NCBI GenBank assembly: GCA_028874905.1
Contig: JAPPGZ010000092.1
Location: 111,452-175,451, forward strand
Length of the DNA: 64,000 nucleotides
Source: Gemmatimonadota bacterium
GTDB taxonomy: Bacteria; Gemmatimonadota; Gemmatimonadetes; Longimicrobiales; Gaopeijiaceae
Reading direction: 5' to 3'
Below the pieces are notes generated by a model. That model made no database searches and was not told the DNA's origin. It worked only from the letters and a program-made list of their open reading frames with translations. Both the position numbers and the translations under genes were made by a program. Of this stretch, positions 1 through 6,770 are shown in pieces (position 1 is the stretch's first letter; each line of letters opens with the position of its first letter).

Positions 1-1
1 C

Positions 2-547
2 CCCCGATGCGGCGGCATGTGGTTCGAACTGGGCGAGGTACAGCGGCTGCGTTCGGAGCCGCCCCAGTCGCTTTGGACGCGTGTGCCGGCTCGCACCGAG
101 CGGCATCGAGCCCAGTGTCACTCCTGCCGCGCGTTTCTCGACCGCGACGAGCCGGAGTGCGGTGCGTGCGGCGTGAAGGCCCGCCTGAACTGCCCCGCCT
201 GCGATACCAGGATGCTGTGGGTCCGCCGGTCGGAGTTGACGCTCGACGTCTGCAAGCAATGCAAGGGCGTATGGTTCGACCACCACGAACTCGAAGCGAT
301 CTGGATGCTCAAGCGCGATCAACTCGTCGCAATGTACGGTCGGCGGGGGAAGCTCGCGCGCTCTGCGGAGGAGGGCACTGCAGTCCTGTTCGAGGGCGTC
401 CTCTGGGCGCCGGACCTCCTGGCCGCGCCGGCGTATGCAGCCTCTGCCGCGGCCGAAGCGGTACCGGTGGTGGCCGAGGCCGTCGGCGAGGCGGCGTCCG
501 GCGTGTTCGAGACCATCGTCGAGATCGTGGCCGGGATTCTGGGCTGA
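2..547 (+). CDS. zinc-ribbon (zf-TFIIB-like) protein, 5' partial
   Basis: The frame is open from the first bases of the window and reads PRCGGMWFE before the ATG at 17, so the gene starts upstream and about 181 residues are present. PRCGGMWF is the second half of a zf-TFIIB zinc ribbon (C-x2-C...C-x2-CGG-x-W-F). Two further cysteine clusters follow: CHSC...CGAC, and CPAC...CKQCKGVWFDHHELE, the latter a second classic zf-TFIIB ribbon. The C-terminus is alanine/valine-rich and could be a membrane or amphipathic helix. The function of these small ribbon proteins is not established. It converges with the DinB-like gene 17 bases downstream. Confidence 0.8.
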   Translation, partial: PRCGGMWFELGEVQRLRSEPPQSLWTRVPARTERHRAQCHSCRAFLDRDEPECGACGVKARLNCPACDTRMLWVRRSELTLDVCKQCKGVWFDHHELEAIWMLKRDQLVAMYGRRGKLARSAEEGTAVLFEGVLWAPDLLAAPAYAASAAAEAVPVVAEAVGEAASGVFETIVEIVAGILG

Positions 548-563
548 GGGGGGGCGACCCGCC

Positions 564-1073
564 CTACTCCAGCATCAGGTCCCCGATCAGGTGCGTCGCG
601 TGTTCCCACTCGTCGAGGGGTGCCTTCCAGTCGCGGTCGCGGATCCGCCGCAGGTAGGTCATCTGGGCCAGGTGATAGAGATAGTGCTGGGCGATGTGGA
701 CCACATCCGCCCCCAGCCGCGCGCCCGTCTCGCCGTCGAGCGAGGTCCGCTCGGCCGTGAGGTCCGCATCGCTCTCACACCCCTCCACCTCCTCCAGAAT
801 CTGCTCCTGGACCCGGCGCATCCGCCCGGCGACCTCGTCGACCGACCCCGGGGCGTCGTGGCTGATCACGGGCTCGATCCCCAGCCGCTTCAGGAACCAG
901 ACATCGACGCGGTACATGTGGCGGCACATCTTGCCGATCCCGCGCGATTTGGGAGCCGGGTTCCAGTCGAAATCCTCCTGCGCGATCCCGTCGAGCACCA
1001 TGAACAGCGGGCGCCGCGCCGCCTCGAAGACCTCGACGGTGCGGGCGATCCGGGTCCGCTGCGAATGGCTCAT
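564..1073 (-). CDS. DinB-family protein
   Basis: A 169-residue protein of the DinB/DfsB four-helix bundle class, which includes metal-dependent thiol transferases and many uncharacterised stress proteins. Histidines that could form the family's three-His metal site are in CRHMYR, HIAQHYLYHLAQ and EWEHATHL. The start is ATG at 1073. The SD-like GAGAGGA just upstream is supplied by the last unit of an 11-bp tandem repeat that fills the gap to the preceding gene. The two genes run in the same direction and may share a transcript. The substrate is unknown. Confidence 0.8.
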   Translation of the reverse strand: MSHSQRTRIARTVEVFEAARRPLFMVLDGIAQEDFDWNPAPKSRGIGKMCRHMYRVDVWFLKRLGIEPVISHDAPGSVDEVAGRMRRVQEQILEEVEGCESDADLTAERTSLDGETGARLGADVVHIAQHYLYHLAQMTYLRRIRDRDWKAPLDEWEHATHLIGDLMLE

Positions 1074-1078
1074 TCGGG

Positions 1079-1144
1079 TCCTCTCGGGGTCTTCTCGGGG
1101 TCTTCTCGGGGTCGTCTCGGCGTCCGCTTGGGATCCTCTCGGGG
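1079..1144 (-). repeat. six-unit 11-bp tandem repeat containing SD-like motifs
   Basis: Six consecutive 11-mers (plus strand TCTTCTCGGGG and variants; minus strand CCCCGAGAAGA / CCCCGAGAGGA) fill essentially the whole gap between the stop of the upstream minus-strand gene (1145) and the start of the DinB-like gene (1073). Each unit carries a GAGAAGA/GAGAGGA purine stretch, and the promoter-distal unit is positioned as the ribosome binding site. Units 4 and 5 are degenerate. Confidence 0.9.
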
Positions 1145-1471
1145 CTACCCCTGCCCCAGCTGATGGGCGTCCTTCAAACGCTCGACCGTCTCGGCGAAGG
1201 TGTGAACCGGAACGATCTCGAGCATGTTGAACGAAGCCAGGCCGGTTTCGATGGCGAATCGTTCGATCGAGTGGGGATCATCCGCGTCGACGACCCACAG
1301 GAAGGTATGCTCCAGCGCCGAGTGATACTGCACCTCGATCCGGCGGATGCCGTAGACCTCGGCGATATGCGCCGGGTCGAGTCCGGCGATGTCGACGAAC
1401 ACCCGGGCGTACTTCCGTACGTAGATCGGGCAGGTTTCCGGCGTGTGGCTTCCGTAGATTCCGAATAGCAT
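1145..1471 (-). CDS. small dimeric-barrel-like protein (DUF3303-like)
   Basis: About 108 residues if started at the ATG at 1471 (MLFGIYGSH); the ORF track extends 16 residues further without a plausible leader. The sequence resembles small ferredoxin-like alpha/beta-barrel proteins: MLFGIYGSHTPE, a central VQYHSALEHTFLWVVDADD and a closing LEIVPVHTFAETVERL. These proteins often dimerise and bind small ligands, but no function is assigned. It lies upstream of the DinB-like gene on the same strand, separated only by the 11-bp repeat tract. Confidence 0.65.
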   Translation of the reverse strand: MLFGIYGSHTPETCPIYVRKYARVFVDIAGLDPAHIAEVYGIRRIEVQYHSALEHTFLWVVDADDPHSIERFAIETGLASFNMLEIVPVHTFAETVERLKDAHQLGQG

Positions 1472-1618
1472 GGCTGGCAGTCCGTAAAAAGGGCGAGGAA
1501 GGGTAACCAGCGAGAACACCCGTGGACAACCTTGGTGACACGGGATCGAGAATCCATTATTGTGACGATTGGGCTGCTACATCCTGCCCGCCGCGCTGCC
1601 TACCGTCGACGAAACCCC

Positions 1619-2029
1619 ATGAAAGACACCCTCGCCATCACTCCGTCGAGCACGTATCTGGCCTCTGGATCGAGGCTTGCGGCGTGCGCCGCGGGCTGGT
1701 GTGGCGTGCACTGTGCGCTGACTCCGTTCCTGGCCGTGGCGGCACCCGCGCTGGCGCTCTCCGAAGGCGTCGAGCGGGCCTTCTGGCTTGGGACCGTCGT
1801 TGTCGGAGCGGTGGTGCTCGTCATGGGTCCGGCCCGCAGGCACGCGGCCCTGATCCTCACCTTCGTGGGAGGGGCCGTGCTCTGGGCCGCCTCCCTCGCC
1901 GGCTGGCTCGAGCCGGTGCCCGAGACCGTGACATCGGCGGCCGGCAGCCTGATCCTTGCGGGTGCCATGGTGCGGAGTGCCCGCATCTGCCGGGACGGCG
2001 CGTGCTCGGTGTGCGCCGACGAGGAGTGA
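1619..2029 (+). CDS. MerC-domain membrane protein
   Basis: Started at MKDTLAI (1619) this is a 136-residue integral membrane protein with about four hydrophobic segments. AGWCGVHCALTP near residue 25 matches the Cys pair of MerC-family proteins, inner-membrane proteins first known from mercury uptake but common in genomes without mer operons. A C-terminal CRDGACSVC cluster could bind metal. No mer regulator or reductase is nearby, so a role in mercury transport is not supported. It is convergent with the PQQ dehydrogenase gene. Confidence 0.7.
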   Translation: MKDTLAITPSSTYLASGSRLAACAAGWCGVHCALTPFLAVAAPALALSEGVERAFWLGTVVVGAVVLVMGPARRHAALILTFVGGAVLWAASLAGWLEPVPETVTSAAGSLILAGAMVRSARICRDGACSVCADEE

Positions 2030-2039
2030 GGCTCTCTGG

Positions 2040-2055
2040 GGAGCCCGTGGACTCC
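2040..2055. terminator. short inverted repeat between convergent genes
   Basis: GGAGCCCGTGGACTCC sits between the MerC-like and PQQ dehydrogenase stops. GGAG pairs with CTCC, with partial pairing inside. There is no T-tract. The first 12 bases (GGAGCCCGTGGA) recur as the exact reverse complement at 41032-41043. Confidence 0.35.
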
Positions 2056-3749
2056 TAGAAGCTGCCCGGTCGAGCCCCACCGCTCCCGCCGCCTTCCGGC
2101 AGTCCGAACACGAACATCGTCCCGCCCGCCGAGTTCACGACGCGCTGCTGCCCGTCGATCTCGAAGGACATCGGACCGCTCCGCACCGCCGCACCCGCCT
2201 GGAAGTTCCACAGCGGCTCGCCTGTCCCGGCGTCCAGGGCGAAGATGTTGCCCTCTTCACTACCGCCGAACACCAGGTTGCCGGCCGTCGCCATCACGCC
2301 GGCCCACGGGGGTGACTGCAGGGGGAATTCCCACTTGAGTTCGCCGGTGAGCACGTCGAGCGCCTTCACCGCGCCGCTCGCCTCCTCGCCGCGCAGCGCC
2401 TGCTCGCCGCCGCCCATGAATGGCTGCCCGGGCTCGTACTCGACATCGGCCTTGTAATAGATCGCGCCCATGATCCGCGTGGGCTGGTAGAAGAGGCGCG
2501 TCATCGGGCTGTAGCTGGGACTGAACCAGTTGGCCGCGCCCTGCAGGCTGGGCCACACCAGGTTGCCTTCCTCCGTGGGATCGGTGCCGGGGATCACGAT
2601 CGGCCGCCCGTTCTCGTCCAGTCCCTCGGCCCAGGTCTGCTTGGAATACTCCGTGCCGTGCAGGAACTCGCCGGTCTCCCGGTCCAGCACGTAGTAGAAC
2701 GCGTTCCGGTTGGCGGTGACGACGAGCTTGCGGGGCTCGCCCTCCCACTCGGCGTCGACCAGCACCTGGATCTGGTTGGCGTCCCAGTCGTGGGTGTCGT
2801 GGGGCGTGAACTGGAACCACCACACGATCTCGCCCGTGTCGGGATCGAGCGCGAGCAGGCAGTCCGTGTAGAGGTTGTCGCCGGGGCGCACGTCACCGTT
2901 CCAGTCGGGGGCCGGGTTCCCGATCGGCCAGTAGAGCAGGTCGAGTTCGGGGTCGTACGAGCCGGTCAGCCACGTCGATCCGCCGCCGGTCTCCCAGCTG
3001 TTGCCGCCCCAGGTGTCGCTCCCGAACTCGCCGGGCGCCGGAATCGTATAGGTGCGCCAGATCAGCTTGCCGGTGTCCGGGTCGTAGGCGTCGATGAACC
3101 CGCGCACCCCCGCCTCCGCACCCGACACGCCCACGATGATCTTGCCGTCGAGGGCCAACGGAGCCAGCGTCAGCGAGAACCCGATCGCGTTGTCGGCGAC
3201 CTCGACGTCCCACCTGACTGCCCCGGACCGTGCGTCGAGCGCCACGAGGTGCGCGTCGAGGGTCCCCACGTAGAGCGTCGAGTCCAGGATCGCCACCCCC
3301 CGGTTCACCTCGGGAAAGCCGATGTGCAAGACGTCGGACCCCATCTGCGGCGTCCACTTCCACAGCCGTTTGCCCGTGCGCGCGTCCAGCGCCGTCACCG
3401 AGCTCGGCGGCTCGGTCACGTACATGACCCCGTCGGCCACGATCGGCGTCGTCTCGATCAGCCCCTCGTCCATCTGGTACGCCCACACGACGCGCAGGTC
3501 CGCCACGTTCGCCGCGTTGATCTGGTCCAGCCGCGAGAACCGGTGCGATCCGTAGTTGCCCGAGTAGGTCAGCCAGCTCTCGGGCTCGGAATCGGCCGCG
3601 ACGAGGCGCTCGTAGGGGACCTGGGCCGTGGCCGATTGGCCCGTTGACACGCCCAGCGCGACGGCCGCGAAGGCGATTCCCGAAGCCGCGCACCCCCTGC
3701 GGGCCGCGAGCCCACAGCCGATCAGCACCTCCATGCTCCGTCTCCTCAT
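2055..3749 (-). CDS. PQQ-dependent dehydrogenase (quinoprotein beta-propeller)
   Basis: A 564-residue secreted quinoprotein, probably oxidising alcohols or sugars in the periplasm. The track ORF runs further, but ATG 3749 overlaps the cytochrome stop as ATGA and is followed by a signal peptide ending SATAQ. Family motifs are clear: WLTYSGNYGSHRFSRLDQIN at the mature N-terminus, GGNSWETGGGSTW, GNPAPDWNGD, PGDNLYTD and DTHDWDANQ. The vicinal Cys-Cys of methanol dehydrogenases is absent (GFPEVNRGVAI at that place). There is no fused C-terminal heme domain; the diheme cytochrome encoded immediately upstream presumably accepts electrons. The substrate cannot be told from sequence. Confidence 0.9.
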   Translation of the reverse strand: MRRRSMEVLIGCGLAARRGCAASGIAFAAVALGVSTGQSATAQVPYERLVAADSEPESWLTYSGNYGSHRFSRLDQINAANVADLRVVWAYQMDEGLIETTPIVADGVMYVTEPPSSVTALDARTGKRLWKWTPQMGSDVLHIGFPEVNRGVAILDSTLYVGTLDAHLVALDARSGAVRWDVEVADNAIGFSLTLAPLALDGKIIVGVSGAEAGVRGFIDAYDPDTGKLIWRTYTIPAPGEFGSDTWGGNSWETGGGSTWLTGSYDPELDLLYWPIGNPAPDWNGDVRPGDNLYTDCLLALDPDTGEIVWWFQFTPHDTHDWDANQIQVLVDAEWEGEPRKLVVTANRNAFYYVLDRETGEFLHGTEYSKQTWAEGLDENGRPIVIPGTDPTEEGNLVWPSLQGAANWFSPSYSPMTRLFYQPTRIMGAIYYKADVEYEPGQPFMGGGEQALRGEEASGAVKALDVLTGELKWEFPLQSPPWAGVMATAGNLVFGGSEEGNIFALDAGTGEPLWNFQAGAAVRSGPMSFEIDGQQRVVNSAGGTMFVFGLPEGGGSGGARPGSF

Positions 3750-4579
3750 GATCCCCTCCCGAGGGTCGTCAGGTACGCAACCAGGTCTTCGACGTCGTCT
3801 TCGTCGAGGTCTTGCGCCACGGGCATCAGCGAGTGCCCGACGCGCTTCTCCATCTCGGCGATCTCGCCCTTGCGAAGCGACACGAAGGCCCCCGACACCG
3901 TCATCAGCTGAATCGTGAACGAATCCTCGTTCATGCGCATGCCGTTGTAGATGTCGCCGTCGTGCGTGACGATCCGCACCGGCAGGTACTCGAAAAAGCC
4001 GCTCCTCGCCCCGGACCGCGCTACGGGCAGCCGGGCGGCGGGCGCGCTCAGGGCCTCGCGCAGGTAGTCCGCCCCGCGACGCAGCCCGATGATCGTCAGC
4101 TCCGGCCCGACGGCTGTGCCCTGACCGGCGACGATGTGGCATGAGGCGCAGTCGCCCTCGGCCCAGAAGAGGTCGAGACCCCGGTCGGCATCGCCGGTAA
4201 CCGACGAGGCGTCCACGGTGGTCTGCGCACCTAGCCAGAGCACGTAGCCGGCCACAAGCGACACCGCGTCGTCGTCAAGGACCGTGGCGCGCGCCCCGGG
4301 CATGCCGGTCCCCGGGATCCCGAAGCGGATGATGCGCTCGAGCTGCACCTGATCGGCAACCCTCGGCAGCGCGAGCTGAGCCAATTCGGGACCCTCGCCA
4401 CCGAGACCCTGAACGCCGTGGCAGCGCGCGCAGTGGGCGCGGTATAGCCTCTCCGCGCGCTCGGCATCCTCGAGTTCGGGCGCCGCGTCAGCAGCCTCCT
4501 GGGCCGCAGCGGGCGGGCAGAGCAATAGCAGGATCGGCACCGCGAGCGACAGCGGCCAGGTGGTCTGCGCGATCCGCAT
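3746..4579 (-). CDS. secreted diheme cytochrome c
   Basis: 277 residues with a signal peptide (MRIAQTTWPLSLAVPILLLL...AAAQ) and two c-type heme sites, CARCH (about 50-54) and CASCH (about 145-149). GTGMPG (about 91-96) offers a likely axial Met for heme 1 and SLMPVA near the C-terminus for heme 2. The stop overlaps the next start as ATGA, so it is translationally coupled to the PQQ dehydrogenase and is its probable electron acceptor. Between the hemes is a segment (DGDIYNGMRMNEDSFTIQL) typical of the heme modules attached to such dehydrogenases. Confidence 0.88.
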   Translation of the reverse strand: MRIAQTTWPLSLAVPILLLLCPPAAAQEAADAAPELEDAERAERLYRAHCARCHGVQGLGGEGPELAQLALPRVADQVQLERIIRFGIPGTGMPGARATVLDDDAVSLVAGYVLWLGAQTTVDASSVTGDADRGLDLFWAEGDCASCHIVAGQGTAVGPELTIIGLRRGADYLREALSAPAARLPVARSGARSGFFEYLPVRIVTHDGDIYNGMRMNEDSFTIQLMTVSGAFVSLRKGEIAEMEKRVGHSLMPVAQDLDEDDVEDLVAYLTTLGRGS

Positions 4580-4622
4580 GTCGGTCGTTCCTTCGTGCTA
4601 GAGGTGGGTGGGGCAGTGCGAC

Positions 4623-4735
4623 GGTTACCATACGGCAGCCGCCGTTTCGCGGACAAGGCGTTTCCGGGTGCATGCCGCGAGGGAATGCCGCGGCCATCGC
4701 CCGGTCGCCCCGGACGTCAGGTGGCTACCATACGG
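4623..4735. promoter_or_regulatory. pair of direct repeats upstream of the cytochrome/PQQ operon
   Basis: GGTTACCATACGG (4623-4635) and GGCTACCATACGG (4723-4735) differ at one position and start exactly 100 bases apart. Both lie in the 176-base gap upstream of the cytochrome c gene. They could be operator sites or the ends of a small dispersed element. No promoter is convincing. Confidence 0.4.
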
Positions 4736-4755
4736 GCCCCGGCGGGCCTGCGCGG

Positions 4756-5754
4756 CTACCGCCTCTCGCTCAGCGGCCTCCCGTCCAGTCCCCAGGCCGG
4801 GTCGATCGTGAAGCCGAGGTGGGCGAGCGCGGTGGGGGCGATGTCCACGATGTAGGCCGGGCCGGGGGGTGGCCAGTCGGCTGTGTTGCCGGCGCCGCCG
4901 GGGTCCTCCGCGCCGCCGGGGCCGCCCGCGCCGAGTCCACTCGCCAGGATGAAGATGGTCATCTCCTCGGGAGAGTCCCCGCCGTGACCGCCGTCCTCGC
5001 GCCGCCCGTGGTCGGTACTGATCAGCACCAGCCAGTTCTCGTTCGCGTACCCGGGACGGTCCCTCACCGCGTCGATCAGCACGCCGACGTGCCTGTCGGC
5101 CAGCGCGATCGCGTCCCGGTATTCGGCCCCGATCGAGCCGTGCTGATGGCTGGTCTCGTCGGGGTTGCCCAGGTAGACGAACATCGCGTCGGAGTCGGCT
5201 TCGCCAAGGTGGCGCACGGCCTGCGCGGTGACCATGCCGTCGGCCTCGGCCCACCCATGGTCGTACCCGTTCAAAACGATGCGCGTGTCGATCGCGTCGG
5301 GGAGCACCGGGCCGCCGTCCGGCAGCTCCGCCAGCGGCAGCCAGTCCACCGCGGCGAAGGTGGCCAGTTCGGGGCGCTCACGTTCGGCGCGGGTGAGGAA
5401 GCCGGGCCAGACGTCGTAGTCGCGGCCCGTAAAGAAGTTGTTGGTGACGCCGTGCTTCTCGGGCCAGACACCGGTCAGCATCGAGGACCACGACGGACCG
5501 CTCACTGACGGATGGGTGGTCCGCGCCTCGGCCGTGTACCAGCCGCTTGCGGCCAGCAAGTCGATGTTGGGCGTGGGTACCTCGGCGAGCACGTCCGGGC
5601 GCACGCCGTCGATCCCGATCAGCAGGACCTTGGGCGTCGGCTGAGCGGCCAGCCCCCCGTAGGTCGCCAGGGCGAGTGCCGCGACGGCGGCCAGGGCGAG
5701 CCCCGCCGAAGTGGTCAGCGCCAGCCCCGCGGGCGGGATCGGCGTACCCCTCAT
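4756..5754 (-). CDS. type I phosphodiesterase / nucleotide pyrophosphatase family protein
   Basis: 332 residues, secreted (long Ala/Leu signal peptide ending GGLAAQ). Alkaline-phosphatase-superfamily motifs are KVLLIGIDGVRPDVL (first metal Asp), THPSVSGPSWSSMLTG (nucleophile region), DETSHQHGSIG and STDHGRREDGGHGG. It should hydrolyse phosphodiester or pyrophosphate bonds in the periplasm, or be exported. The ATG at 5754 overlaps the stop of the AHSA1 gene (ATGA), so it belongs to the ArsR-controlled operon, an uncommon third member for such a pair. Confidence 0.85.
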   Translation of the reverse strand: MRGTPIPPAGLALTTSAGLALAAVAALALATYGGLAAQPTPKVLLIGIDGVRPDVLAEVPTPNIDLLAASGWYTAEARTTHPSVSGPSWSSMLTGVWPEKHGVTNNFFTGRDYDVWPGFLTRAERERPELATFAAVDWLPLAELPDGGPVLPDAIDTRIVLNGYDHGWAEADGMVTAQAVRHLGEADSDAMFVYLGNPDETSHQHGSIGAEYRDAIALADRHVGVLIDAVRDRPGYANENWLVLISTDHGRREDGGHGGDSPEEMTIFILASGLGAGGPGGAEDPGGAGNTADWPPPGPAYIVDIAPTALAHLGFTIDPAWGLDGRPLSERR

Positions 5755-6194
5755 CGCCCGGCCACCGTTTCCACCAACCGCCCCACGCAGATCGTCCACC
5801 CCTCCTGGTGACCGTCCCGGTCGTCCGGCGTCGGGAACCCGTCATGCGTCAGCCGGATCTCGGTCCCGTCCTCGACGGGCACAAAGTCCACCGTCACCAC
5901 CGTCTCGGCGTTCATCGCGTGCGCCTCCTCCCTCCAGCCCCAGGTGTATACCAGCCGTCGAGGCGCGTCGACCTCACGATAGGTGCCGTATGCAGTGAAC
6001 GGCCCGCCCTCCACGTGCATGCGAATGGAGTAGTGCCCACCCGCCCGCAGGTCGATCTCCACGTCCACGCGCGCGCCCGGGTCGGGGCACGTCCAGAGCT
6101 TCACCTGCTCCGGGTTGGTCCACGCCTCGAAGACCCGTTCGGGACTCGCGGCCACCGTGCGAACGATGTGCAGCGCTCTTGTCGTCTCGGTCAT
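5751..6194 (-). CDS. AHSA1/SRPBCC-domain protein
   Basis: 147 residues with the START/SRPBCC fold pattern: IVRTVAASPERVFEAWTNPEQVKLW at the start, a central YREVDAPRRLVYTWGW, and a terminal helix EGWTICVGRLVETV. Related proteins bind hydrophobic ligands and are very often encoded next to ArsR regulators, as here (4-base gap). Ligand unknown. Confidence 0.85.
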   Translation of the reverse strand: MTETTRALHIVRTVAASPERVFEAWTNPEQVKLWTCPDPGARVDVEIDLRAGGHYSIRMHVEGGPFTAYGTYREVDAPRRLVYTWGWREEAHAMNAETVVTVDFVPVEDGTEIRLTHDGFPTPDDRDGHQEGWTICVGRLVETVAGR

Positions 6195-6198
6195 CGGG

Positions 6199-6531
6199 TC
6201 ACTCCGCGTCCTTCAGGTAGCGCGTCAGCGCGTCCATCTGCGCGGACCAGTACCGCTCGTGGGTCTCCAGCCAGTCCTTTGCCTCGGCGACCGCCGCGGG
6301 TTCGAAACGGCACCGCCGCGAACGCCCCTCCTTCTTCCGGCTGATCAGCCCGGCGCCCTCAAGGATCTTCACGTGTCGGGAAACCGCGACGAGCGACATG
6401 TCGAAGGGCTCGGCCAGCGCGGTGACCGACGCGATCTCGCCCCGGGCCAGGCGGCCGAGAATGGCGCGCCGGGCCGGGTGGGCCAGGGCGGCGAAGGTGC
6501 GGTCGAGGGTGTCTTCCTGGACGGCAGGCAT
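6199..6531 (-). CDS. ArsR-family transcriptional regulator
   Basis: 110 residues of winged helix: LAHPARRAILGRLARGEIASVTALAEPFDMSLVAVSRHVKILEGAGLISRKKEGR. No metal-binding Cys motif is present, so this is the non-metal subgroup that is paired with SRPBCC proteins. It heads an operon with the AHSA1 gene and the phosphodiesterase. A 6+6 inverted repeat lies 55 bases upstream and is the likely autoregulatory operator. Confidence 0.9.
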   Translation of the reverse strand: MPAVQEDTLDRTFAALAHPARRAILGRLARGEIASVTALAEPFDMSLVAVSRHVKILEGAGLISRKKEGRSRRCRFEPAAVAEAKDWLETHERYWSAQMDALTRYLKDAE

Positions 6532-6585
6532 GGTGATCTCCGGTCGAACTGGGGTCTGTCGGCGGGTCGGGCAAGGCGACGAATG

Positions 6586-6603
6586 CTAAACATAATGGTT
6601 TAG
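6586..6603 (-). promoter_or_regulatory. probable ArsR operator with promoter
   Basis: CTAAAC-ATAATG-GTTTAG is a perfect 6-bp inverted repeat with a 6-base spacer, in an AT-rich island upstream of arsR. On the minus strand TATACT and CATTAT hexamers within or beside it resemble a -10 element, so repressor binding would block the promoter. The remaining gap to 6770 holds only a small AGGCG/CGCCT hairpin (6698-6710), possibly terminating the VPS10-like gene. Confidence 0.65.
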
Positions 6604-6770
6604 TATAGATGGTGCCACGGCGTTGGTATGGGTTGCCGTATTGCCACGGAGAAGATTGGCTGTGTATCACTGGATGCGGCCGCAGGCGTGTGGCGCAAGG
6701 CGGCTCGCCTCCACCGGCCGGCCGGGGTCGCGGCTGGTGTGGAAGAGTGCGAGGCGCGGATGGGGAGGCG

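Noticed and set aside
3750-4142. N-terminal extension of the PQQ dehydrogenase ORF
   Set aside because: It overlaps the cytochrome c gene; the signal peptide and ATGA coupling at 3749 fix the true start.
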